From Trachelipus rathkii (Eukaryota; Arthropoda; Malacostraca; Isopoda; Trachelipodidae): a DNA stretch of 64,000 nt. The first letter of the stretch is position 1. Every line of letters begins with the position of its first letter. The notes beneath the pieces were generated by a model that did not search any database, was not told the origin of the DNA, and saw only the letters and a program-made list of their open reading frames with translations. The stretch is taken from contig JABUQX010002684.1 in assembly GCA_015478945.1 (NCBI GenBank), positions 65,001-129,000 on the forward strand. The letters are read 5' to 3'. The translations under genes and the position numbers were made by a program. Positions 55,860 to 64,000 of this stretch are shown here, piece by piece.

Positions 55860-56820
55860 TCTATAGGAGGCTTTTCGTGAGCAAGCATTAATCAATGTAA
55901 GAACGCATGCGTGGTTTAAACATTTCAAAGATTGCCGAGAATATCTGGGAGATTGCAAACATTCGGGTCAACATTTATCATTCACACTCTAGAAATGATC
56001 GAGCAAGATCTTGAAGTTATTCTTGCAGACAGAAGGTAGACTCTTCACGATGTTTGTTGGACTATCATGTGGAAAATGTAAGCTCATTCTACCTGATGAA
56101 CTGAACATGAAACGAATTGTAGCAAATTTTTTTCCTCCTCTTTTGAACAATGACCAGGGTGTTTATCGGGTTCAGGTTTGCAATGATCTGCAACAAATTT
56201 CCAAATGCCTCCAACTTCCTGTCCATGATCATAAATAGCAATGATCTTTGGTGTTTGGTTGTAGCCCTGAACCAAGCAGCAGTCTTCACAATGGAAATCA
56301 CCAACCTCTCCTCGGCCAATAATAAAGGGCGTCATATTTGCAGGAATAGCATCATGAAATTGCAGATTGTGAATAGATTTTCGAAGAAGTGTGCTTAAGT
56401 TTTTCCACCTGTTCCGACTGTTAACAAGAAGTTTTTAAAAAGACTAATGGAACATGTGAAGTGCAAACTGGTTGGGATGGATGTTGAAGAACAGAAACTG
56501 ACAGGTGACTTGTAAATATATGCCTGTGCATACCTCACTCACTGTGAGAGACTTCCTGACAAAATAACCACTGTCTACCCTTCACCTACTGTCCTGATTT
56601 GGACCCTGTGTAATTCCTAGCTGTTCATTAAAATGAAACTACTGTTAAAAGGGAGATGTTTTGATTTCATTAATGGGATCCAAGCGGAATCGTAATAGAT
56701 GCTGATAACGGTACAACAGCCAGACTTGAAAGAGGCTTCCAAAAACAAAGGAAATCGTTGGAATCGTTGAATGCAAACCCAAGGTGACTACTTTGAAGGT
56801 GATTATGAAAATTAAGACTT
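55860..56820 (+). pseudogene. Mariner transposase relic, near full length (SETMAR-like)
   Basis: The whole transposase can be followed in broken frames. AWFKHFKDCREYLGD and HSGQHLS (55,905-55,975) match the second helix-turn-helix block 'RWF-RFK-GR--L-D-----GRP'. Then IEQDLEVILADRR, a KMLPDELNMKRI-like block and LLNNDQGVYRVQVCNDL (56,085-56,195; usual 'LLT-EQ---RV--C-DL'). Then PEPSSSLHNG (usual 'PETK-QS-QWK'), PVPTVNKKFLKRL (56,405-56,445; 'PPGQTVN--FY---L-RL'), LTVRDFL, FIKMKLLLKGRCFD-INGIQ (56,620-56,680) and finally KNKGNRWNR and GDYFEGDYEN near 56,740-56,810, the C-terminal 'W--RW-KCI---G-YFEGD'. The first and second catalytic Asp motifs are worn and stops are many. Terminal repeats were not found. 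Confidence 0.85.
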
Positions 56821-56829
56821 AAAGGGAGT

Positions 56830-57670
56830 ATTAAATTTTGAAATGCAAATAATCAGAAATTGTGGGTAACACCTAGTAAAATTATAACAATACTTACCTT
56901 TATGAACTGATTAAAAACTTTCTTATTTTTATAGAATCAGTCACGCAAACACATTGTTTAATTGTTTTCCTGATTACTATTGTCCCAGTCATTCAAAACA
57001 CATTGTTTATTTGTTTTCTCTGTTTTACGGTGGAAAATTTTTCTCAAAGAAGCTAGAAAATGAAGATGACTTGAAAGTACGAGAGATTTTTCTCAGCCTC
57101 TGGACCAATTTCGCCAAAGGTAAGAAGACATGTAACCTTCTGACTTATTGTCTATAAGAAGATATTTGAAATTGAATTTTAATTAAATATATTTAGCAAT
57201 GAAGTATTTTTTTTTAACTTATTGGAAAGAGATAAATATATATAAATTTACTTTAAAAATCAGTTGCTTTTAAATATGTTAAATTTCGAATTCCAGATTT
57301 CAAACTTAAAAAAGATATTTCTTAATATTTTCAGGAAAATAAAATATTTGCTTCTTAGTATTTATTAATTTTAATATTACATACGGATGGAATTTTACCA
57401 AAAAAGGGCATTTCTATTATTTTTCATCTTTGTGAATAATTTCAACGCTGGAAACAGATCACTTTTGCAAAAAATATAAAATCTGACACTTTCTTTTTAT
57501 CTTCAAATTATAAAATAATTTTATAATTTGTTCTATTAGTGTAATTAAAGAGGGTTTGGAGTTAGTTACCAAATGTGTTATTAGTGAACAGTCTATAACA
57601 ATTTAGACATAATAAGGTTAGATAAAGTTATAAATTGTCAATTGTAAATACCAACTCAATTGAAGTGTGG
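56830..57670. other. Unassigned AT-rich DNA
   Basis: Nothing recognised. An ACACATTGTTTA(A/T)TTGTTTTC motif is present twice (56,949 and 56,999), 50 bases apart. Confidence 0.45.
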
Positions 57671-57679
57671 ATTAATACT

Positions 57680-57739
57680 ATTATATTATATATATATATA
57701 TATATATCATATGTATATATAGTATATAATATATAAATA

Positions 57740-57781
<42 letters not shown>

Positions 57782-57905
57782 AATTATAATATATAATATA
57801 TATTAGATATATATATATATATATATACTATATATATGATATATATATATATAATATATATAATATATATATCTATATATATAGTATATATATATATATA
57901 TAATT
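57680..57905. repeat. (TA)n microsatellite
   Basis: Imperfect TA repeat. Confidence 0.95.
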
Positions 57906-58019
57906 CTAAAAGAAGATAAAAATAAAAATTGCGTTTTCTTAGAAAATAAAATTGGTAGATCCACAAAACACAAAATGTATATTCAAATAATGAAATTTCT
58001 GTTTGACATTTTTCTTTAT

Positions 58020-58130
58020 TCAGAAATCCGAGCCTTCTGTCGATTTTATTTGGGAAAGAAGCCAACGCAGAGAGTTTGAACATCTTAGTTGACGCAATCG
58101 CCGGTTTATGAAGCCAGATGATTTCCAGGT
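58020..58130 (+). other. Exon-like segment, doubtful
   Basis: TTTTTCTTTATTCAG (ends about 58,022) then a 108-base stretch ending CCAG before GTGCTA. It reads KSEPSVDFIWERSQRREFEH then a stop, so it can be at most a terminal or noncoding exon, or an old relic. Confidence 0.2.
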
Positions 58131-58134
58131 GCTA

Positions 58135-58285
58135 TATAATATATATATATATTATATATTATATATATTATATATACTATATTATATATTATTTAATATA
58201 ATATATATATATATAATATATATTTATATATACTATTATATGATTATATATATAAAGATATATATTATATATATTTATATATATA
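58135..58285. repeat. (TA)n microsatellite
   Basis: TA repeat directly before the left end of the hAT element. Confidence 0.95.
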
Positions 58286-58369
58286 ATGGCTGTAGCCAGG
58301 GGGTTGAGGGGTGTAACCCCACCCCCGAAATTATTTAAACAATAAAACAAAATTGATGGTTTTAATTTC

Positions 58370-58605
58370 AATTTATAAGAACAATAAAAATAATAATAAA
58401 AGGAATTTAAAAGTATATATTAATAGAAATTAGGAAAACATTTATTGTTCGTGAAGATTTCTCAGGTTTAGTGGCTGTTGAAACCACAAAAGGAGGATCC
58501 TTATCGGAGACAGCAATACTAAGGTTGAACTAACTATTGAAATTATGATTGATGAGACTGCTATGAAGAATAATTTTAGAGGTGGTCAAGCCGTCAAAAA
58601 TGTCC
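58370..58605 (+). repeat. Putative 5' LTR of the Copia element
   Basis: Direct repeat with 62,165-62,415: shared AAATTAGGAAAACATTT, TCAGGTTTAGTGGCTGTTGA, CACAAAA-GA-GATC, ACTAAGGTTG, CTGCTA-GAAGAA. About 75% similarity by eye. Followed after 17 bases by a tRNA-like primer site. Confidence 0.6.
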
Positions 58606-58622
58606 TATAAAAACATCCTTAT

Positions 58623-58633
58623 TGGTAGCAGAG
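58623..58633 (+). promoter_or_regulatory. Putative primer binding site
   Basis: TGGTAGCAGAG is complementary to the 3' end of initiator methionine tRNA (which ends CTCTGCTACCA), the usual primer for Copia elements. The distance to the end of LTR similarity is longer than usual. Confidence 0.6.
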
Positions 58634-58948
58634 CGCAGTTACGCTACACTGCGTCACGCTACGGGGAAATAATGTGTAATGAAAAGGAATTGAAAGCAAC
58701 TGGAAATAGTGAATCGGTGACAGAGGTGAGAACAAAAAGGATATGTCCTCCCTTTAAAGGGGATATGAGTGACAGTAATGTATACTAGATGTGGAAGAAG
58801 AAAGTGAATCTATGATATAAGGTGGAAGGAAATAATTATGAGAGTCCTGCAGGAGAGGTGTTAATGAGTTTGGGAGACAAGGCGTTTGAAGGTGTATGTG
58901 ACGTAGAATTTAATTGATTGGAGAAAGAAGGTGTGAAGAAAATTATGA

Positions 58949-59284
58949 ATGAATTGGACAAAAAGTATGGAAAGGAACAACAGCGGAATCGGTATAATAG
59001 AATACTTGAATTTTTTCTATATTAAGAGAGGATTGGATGAGACAATGAGGGAGTATGTGAATAGGTATGAAGTGATAGAGAAAAAGTGTAAAGTTGTTGG
59101 GAAAGTTGATTTGAGAGAAGATATGAAGTTTGTTCATTTACTAGAAGGAGCGAATGTGGATAACAATCAGAGACAAATGGTACTAGCGTATTGTGGAAAG
59201 AACGCTTCTGAGTTCAAGGTGTTTAAGGATGCTTTGTTGAATATATTTGGAAGGTTTTTGGTAATAGGAGTGTTAATAAAATAA
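58949..59284 (+). pseudogene. Copia gag, capsid part
   Basis: Frame of 111 codons with DETMREYVNRYEVIEKK and FVHLLEGANVDNNQRQ: the usual 'M-EYI-RF--L---L...LL-SLP--Y' organisation of Copia gag (UBN2-type). Preceded by a broken stretch from about 58,760. It continues after a stop into the zinc-knuckle frame. Confidence 0.6.
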
Positions 59285-59346
59285 GTGGATGGGTAAGCAG
59301 AGAGAGACAACAAAAGGGGAAATGGGAACATGGTGCAGAACAAAGG

Positions 59347-59562
59347 ATGAATAAAAGAGATCGGTATAGAAGAGTGATGAAATGTGTGGTCTGTGGGTCT
59401 TTGTATCATTTCGGTTTCAATTGTCCTCAGAGTTTTCAGTATAGAGCAGGGAATTTGAGAGAAGGAGGAGCCGAAAGAAATAAACAAATTATGTATGCCA
59501 AAAGAAACCGGGGAAAAAGAAAGAGTGAAGAGAGAGAATGTTGTTACGAGAGAAAGAAATAA
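59347..59562 (+). pseudogene. Copia gag, zinc knuckle
   Basis: KCVVCGSLYHFGFNC: CCHC knuckle with exact C-x2-C-x4-H-x4-C spacing (59,383-59,424), the nucleocapsid RNA-binding motif, preceded by a basic stretch (KRDRYRR). Confidence 0.8.
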
Positions 59563-60184
59563 GGTGTATTTCAATAAGAAGTATATAGACGGTGAGGAGG
59601 ATGAAGGAAAAGAGTATGGCGAGATATGTGCGATAATAGATACTGGATGTGCGCAGAATGTGGTTGGTGATAAGTGACTAGGCCGAGTGGTGGGAGATTT
59701 GAATAACTGGGAGAGAGAGGAGGTTATGGAGTCATAGGAAGACATAAATGTAAATTATGTGTTTGGTGAAACGAATTATAAAGGTGTGAAAAGAATGAAT
59801 ATCCCGTGTTGTATAAATGGTAAATATTTTTGGTTGAGGACTGAGGTCGTTCAGGGGGATGTTCCGTGGTTGTTGGGTTATGAATTTTTAAGGAATATGG
59901 ATATTGGTCTCGAATTGGGAACAAATGAAGTAAGGATTGGTGTGTTGGATGATATGGTGGTTAAATGTAATCTAGATGACAAAGGACATATAAACTTATG
60001 CCTTCGTGAAGGGTCAAAAGTGAAAGGTGTTTGGTGGGGACGTGGAGTAAAGGAATATTTAATGAATAAGAAGGAAAGAAAGTGGGTGGTGCGTAAATTA
60101 CATATTCAATTTGCACATGCCAGTAAAGGTAGACTATGGGACCTGATTAGGGATGCGCATGGTAAAGATGTGGATGGAGGATAA
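59563..60184 (+). pseudogene. Copia protease and GAG-pre-integrase region
   Basis: CAIIDTGCAQNVVGDK (59,625-59,677) is the retropepsin active site with intact D-T-G. After a stop, 59,759-60,184 goes on with VPWLLGYEFLRNMDI, the protease C-terminal 'ILG--FL' motif, and then LHIQFAHASKGRLWDLI, the conserved GAG-pre-integrase motif ('LH-RLGH----L'). Confidence 0.8.
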
Positions 60185-61374
60185 GGTAAGGAATTAAAGG
60201 AGGTTATCGATAAGGTAAGTTATGAATGTGATGTTTGCGTTAGGTTCCAAAAGACGCCGAGTAGACCTATAGTAGGGTTCCCCCTATCAAGGGGTTTTAA
60301 TGAGACTGTAGCAATGGATTTAGGGGAGTAAGATGGTTAGAGATTTATGGCGTTTGTTGATTTGTGTACTAAGTATTGTCAGGCAGTATAGGTTAAAAGT
60401 AAAGAACCTAAGGAAATAGTTGAAAAAAATCTTAGAAAAATGGATAAGTAAAGAGATTTATGGCGTTTGTTGATTTGTGTATTAGGTATTGTCAGGCAGT
60501 ATAGGTTAAAAGTAAAGAACCTAAGGAAATAGTTGAAAAAAATCTTAGAAAAATGGATAAGGATATATATGGCGCACCTGAAAGGTTTTTAAGTGACAAT
60601 GGTTTAGAATTCCAAAATGAAGAAATGAAGAGTTTGTGTGAAAGGTTCAGCATGACTCAAAAGGTAACTGCCGCTGAGAGTCCGTGGAGTAACGGGCAAT
60701 GCGAAAAAACGGTAGGTTTGTTAAAGAATTCGTTAAGGAAAATGGAAGATGATGGTATGTGTAAGGATGTGAGTTTAATGTGGTCCGTAGCTGCAAAAAA
60801 ATAGTTTATTGAATGAAAATGGTTATTCACCAAATCAGTTGGTGTTTGGAAAGAATGTCAAAGCACCTGATTGTACGAATGAAGATGATTGGATATTTTA
60901 GGGATTGAAAGTGAGGTTCTTTTAAAACACCTAGAAGGTATCAAAAAGAGTAGGCTGATACACATTCAACAAGAGGGTGACGATAGGTTAAAGAGGGCGA
61001 TAAAGGGCCAGATAAAGGAACAAAAGTAAGATTTGGTTTAACCTAGTGAGAATGTGTATTACAAGAGGGAGATTGATAAGGAATGGAGGGGCCCAGCAAA
61101 AGTGATAGGTAAAAATGGGAAAACTGTGATAGTTAAACATGGTGGTACACTTACTAGAGTTCACATCACTAGGTTAGCCAGGATACCTGCGAATGACACT
61201 GCCGAAGAAAGGGTGGATGCCGAAGACAGGAAGAAAGATGAATCAGAGGAATTAGTGAGAGAAGATGAAGGAAATGAATTTGTGAAAGAGGAAATTCTGT
61301 TAAACCGCCGCAAGAAGAGCAAGAAGAACAGCAGGATGCGGACTAGGGAGAAGAAGTGGGAGACGTCCAGGTGA
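60185..61374 (+). pseudogene. Copia integrase
   Basis: Zinc-finger end CDVCVRFQKTPSRP (60,230-60,275). Core: VAMDL (first Asp, 60,310), then FMAFVDLCT-YCQ given twice owing to a 113-base tandem duplication. 60,553-60,804 has FLSDNGLEFQ (second Asp) and SPWSNGQCEK (the Glu). 61,054-61,374 has EWRGPAKVIGKNGKTVIVKH and a C-terminal basic, Glu-rich tail. Several stops; 113 is not a multiple of 3, so the duplication itself breaks the frame. Confidence 0.85.
60341..60562 (+). repeat. 113-base tandem duplication in the integrase
   Basis: AGATTTATGGCGTTTGTTGA at 60,341 and again at 60,454, each followed by the same sequence through AAAATGGATAAG. The copies differ by about one base (AGTATT or AGGTATT context), so the event is recent relative to the element's other damage. 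Confidence 0.95.
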
Positions 61375-61496
61375 ATGTGAGAAAAAGGGATAGGTGTGTG
61401 CATAAAGATAGTAATGAAAGTGTCGAGGTAAGAGTGTTAAGTAGGGCTGGTAAAGCTAAAAGTAATAAGTGAAGTGACTCTTATAACATAAGGGAT

Positions 61497-62061
61497 GTGA
61501 GGAGTGGTAAAAATAAATGCATTGACTTCAGAAACTACAAGAATATTGAATGTATAAGTGAGGATGAAAAGGTTTGGCTGATAGGAAAGGAGAATGATAA
61601 CATGATGTTAGAAGCTAAGATACAAGAAATTGAAAACTGGGAAGAAAATGAGATTTTTAAGATGGTAAAACGTGCATATCTCTTAGGTGGTTGATGACGG
61701 AAAAAATGGAAGAGGGTAAACTGCGTGTAAAGCTAGATTGGTTGCTAGGGGGTTTGAAGAATTTGATGAAGACCTGATAACTGAGGCACCAACATGTTCA
61801 GGGGAGGTTTTGAGAATATGTTTAAGTGTGATTAAGAAGGAAGGTTGAGAGTGTCATTCCATTGATGTGAAGGCAGCTTATTTGCAGGGTGACAGGATTA
61901 AACGGCGAATATATGTAACTCCTCCTAAAGAAGCAAAAGATGAGGGTTATATCTGGGAATTACAGAAGACTGTGTATGGGTTAAAGAATGCTGCACGGGT
62001 ATGGTATGAGAAGGTGGTTGGTGGTGGTGGTGGAAAACAACAAGTATTAGATGACATATGA
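61497..62061 (+). pseudogene. Copia RT, N-terminal part
   Basis: 61,497-61,694 holds EDEKVWLIGKENDN and the start of the RT leader (family 'W--A---E---L--N--W'). Broken reading gives a W--V, ARG-E--D and APT-SGEVLRI stretch. Then 61,867-62,061 is IDVKAAYLQGDRIKRRIYV, with PPKEA and LQKTVYGLKNAARVWYEKV. 'DVK-AYL-G-----IYM-PP' with its catalytic Asp and 'L-KSLYGLKQA-R-WY' are the Copia RT signatures. The YVDD box and everything after are missing. Confidence 0.88.
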
Positions 62062-62164
62062 AAGGCGAGAATAAGTTGATAATTTGAGAGTATTGTGGAT
62101 TACTGTTAGGGTAAAGGTTTGTGATTACTTAGGATTTTTTTTCTCTTATAAATATTTTAATTAA

Positions 62165-62415
62165 TAAAATAAGTAAAAATAAAATAAAAAAACTACAGTA
62201 TGAAAGTATATTAATAATATAAATTAGGAAAACATTTGTGGTTTGTGTGGATTTCTTAGGTTTAGTGGCTGTTGAAAGCACAAAAAGAAGATCTCTAGTG
62301 GAAGCAATGATACGAAGGTTGGAATAGATAGTGACTTTCTGATTAGACAACGATATGATGGTGTAGCTGCTACGAAGAAAAGTTTTAGAAATGTTCAAAT
62401 CTTCAAAAATATTCA
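62165..62415 (+). repeat. Putative 3' LTR of the Copia element
   Basis: Direct repeat of 58,370-58,605. It lies right after the truncated RT and is followed by minus-strand hAT sequence. There is no clear polypurine tract because of the deletion before it. Confidence 0.6.
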
Positions 62416-62429
62416 GCGAAATTGTATGT

Positions 62430-63420
62430 TTGTAACTGTTTACATTCATGAGGACTACAACATTACGAATATTAGCATAGTGAAAACAACTGAGCATCAT
62501 TTTGGGTCGCCAAGGTGGACAACTATTTTAATAGAGAAAAAATAACAGAAAAGATTTTTCTTGAGCAAAGATAAACAAATCTAACACTAATATGCGAAAG
62601 AAGGTAGAGGGAAAGTTATGAATTTGAAAAGTTTTTAAAGAAGGTTGGAAGATTTAGAGGAACTTCAGATGGATCGAGATATTGAAACTTCTTCAAAAAC
62701 TTTAAATCTTTCGAAACATGTAAGCAGGAGCGAATAGGTTATAAATTTAATTATGATTTTATCTTTATTTTCCTTCACTCTTCTATTATGTACTGCAATC
62801 CAGACTCAACCATTAGTTTCTCAGCTACTCGTAATCATATTGAAAATGTGATGCTCGTTTTGAATGATTTTCTCGCGAACATTTATGAAAAAAAAAAAAT
62901 TTCATGCATTTTTGGAAGCTGCGTCAAAAGTTCTGTTCTCTATTAATGAAGAAATGAAAATGCCGCGTTTCAGAATCAATGTAAAATGAAGAGAAATAAA
63001 CCAATCGAAGTTCATTTTCTTGATTATTTTTCAAACCAATTAAAGCAAGTTCGTACGCCAAATAGACACATACACACCAATATTTATTTCTAATGCGATT
63101 CCATCAACATCTATTAAAAAATTTATGAATTTTCGTGAAATAAATTTGATCATGCCAGTCACCACATGGGACTCGTAAGATTTTAGCCATCTGTCTCACA
63201 CACAAGGAGCACTCCATAAAAATGTTTCACTACTCAGAAAAGGCTCAAAACATAACATTCTCAACTCAACAGGGAAGGAAAGACTAACCGAACTGGCTTT
63301 AATGAGTATTTATCATAGTTACACAATATTAATGGAGTAGGTTAAGAAAGCAAGAAGTAGAATTTTATTATATGCACAAAATAGCATGTTTTCTGTATTT
63401 TGAAACTGTTATCAATGATT
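62430..63420 (-). pseudogene. hAT transposase relic (DUF4371 type), minus strand
   Basis: Broken minus-strand reading: LLVCETDG at 63,205-63,180 (family 'KRLCDTRWVER', same block as KRLCDDRWV at 19,100), then residues resembling the region after it (MIKFISRKFINFLIDVDGIA), a run with NRTFDAASKNA near 62,920, and an AVHNRRVKENKDKII stretch near 62,800. Identification rests on the CETDG block, the order and the matching element ends; weaker than for the copy at 18.2-20.1 kb. Confidence 0.5.
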
Positions 63421-63459
63421 ATTTTAATAACTTTTATTTAAGCATGGATATATAAAGAT

Positions 63460-63550
63460 AAATATTATTATTATATATATATATATAAATATATTGATAT
63501 ATATAATATATAATATAATATATTATATTATATATTAATATATATATATA
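63460..63550. repeat. (TA)n microsatellite
   Basis: TA repeat just inside the right-end copy of the hAT terminal sequence. Confidence 0.9.
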
Positions 63551-63587
63551 TCAATCCCAACCCCCTGAAATATTTCTGGCTAAGCCT

Positions 63588-64000
63588 CTTAATATATAAT
63601 ATACTAGTATTATTAAATATATATATATATAATATAATAAATATATATATATATATATATTAATTATATATATTAGTATATAAATATATATATCATATAT
63701 ATATTATAATAATATATATATCTATAGGTATATTGTTAATATATATAGAATTATATAAAGCTTATTACTATATATATATATTATAAATATTATACTATAT
63801 ATATAATATATATATATTATAGATATATATATATATTATATTATATATATATATATATAATCCCAACACCCCGGAAAATATCTTCTGGCTAAGGCCTAAT
63901 ATATTAAATATATATATTATATAATAGTTATATATATTATTAATATATTTATATTATATATATTATATATTATAAATATATAAATATATATTATAATATA
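63588..64000. repeat. (TA)n with a second hAT terminal copy
   Basis: TA repeat interrupted at 63,860-63,899 by ATCCCAACACCCCGGAAAAT then ATCTTCTGGCTAAGGCCTAA, a second copy of the terminal sequence at 63,552-63,587 in the same orientation, 310 bases away. Confidence 0.85.

Larger units (their letters stand above)
58370..62420 (+). mobile_element. Copia-type LTR retrotransposon, decayed
   Basis: Plus-strand gag, protease, integrase, RT in that order: integrase before RT is diagnostic of Copia (Pseudoviridae-type order). Bounded by direct repeats (58,370-58,605 and 62,165-62,415). Only the first part of the RT is left; the YxDD box and RNase H are deleted. All frames are broken. Confidence 0.8.
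58287..63587 (-). mobile_element. DUF4371-type hAT element interrupted by a Copia element
   Basis: Left end at 58,287: GGCTGTAGCCAGGGGGTTGA then GGGGTGTAACCCCACCCCCG. Right end, read inward on the minus strand from 63,587: GGCTTAGCCAGAAATATTTC then AGGGGGTTGGGATTGA. The two ends match as worn inverted repeats and share GTAGCCAGG with the hAT at 18,078-20,467. Transposase traces are on the minus strand at 62,430-63,420. Most of the left half is occupied by the Copia element. The TA-repeat flanks hide the target-site duplication. Confidence 0.6.

Noticed and set aside
56084..56335. Cys/His-containing minus-strand frames suggesting a zinc finger
   Set aside because: Antisense to the mariner transposase, whose plus-strand motifs are clear.
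59167..59745. 192-codon minus-strand frame
   Set aside because: Antisense to Copia gag and protease, which carry a CCHC knuckle and DTG.

Overview
The window is eukaryotic genomic DNA, very AT-rich and gene-poor, packed with (TA)n microsatellites and decayed transposable elements. No rRNA, tRNA gene, bacterial operon or CRISPR array is visible. The mix points to an arthropod, most likely a decapod crustacean: many copies of a BS/Jockey-like LINE of the type abundant in crabs and shrimps, several hAT subfamilies, mariners, a Copia element and a Ty3/gypsy element. That inference rests on remembered family resemblance, not on a search. The species cannot be named.

Layout. 1-3.9 kb: BS-like LINE fragment (minus), a mariner relic, and a tRNA-derived SINE that ends in the LINE's own 3' tail. 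4.5-5.1 kb: small hairpins and a GC-rich, hairpin-laden island inside (TA)n DNA. 5.8-7.1 kb: hAT transposase relic (minus). 7.26-21.2 kb: two copies of one LINE 5' unit (5' UTR plus ORF1) in opposite orientation. The left copy is split by about 4.7 kb holding two other LINE fragments. The right copy is split by a DUF4371-type hAT and then joined directly to a BS-like reverse transcriptase. Between the two lie a foldback element and AT-rich DNA. 24.15-24.58 kb: the only good host-gene candidate, two phase-0 exons that look like tandem duplicates, each with a possible SUMO motif. 25.4-27.0 kb: GTF2IRD2/ZBED-like hAT relic. 27.6-33.5 kb: mostly unassigned. 33.5-34.0 kb: a second LINE type. 35.7-49.1 kb: a large Ty3/gypsy element on the minus strand with LTRs of about 1.8 to 2.8 kb, a 910-codon open pol frame, a one-base frame break and a damaged RT active site. 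50.4-53.5 kb: nearly full-length but decayed BS-like LINE. 55.9-56.8 kb: full-length mariner relic. 58.3-63.6 kb: a DUF4371-type hAT (minus) apparently interrupted by a decayed Copia element. 63.6-64.0 kb: more (TA)n with a duplicated hAT end.

None of these elements looks able to move by itself as read here. The Ty3/gypsy element is the youngest by LTR identity: one LTR stretch of about 370 bp looks the same in both copies, while neighbouring stretches of the same LTRs differ by many small indels. That patchiness suggests local sequencing or assembly error as well as true decay. I found no clearly new biological system. The best candidates for follow-up are the duplicated exon pair, the GC-rich hairpin island, the SINE/LINE tail sharing, the reciprocal empty sites in the inverted LINE units, and the very long minisatellite-bearing LTRs.
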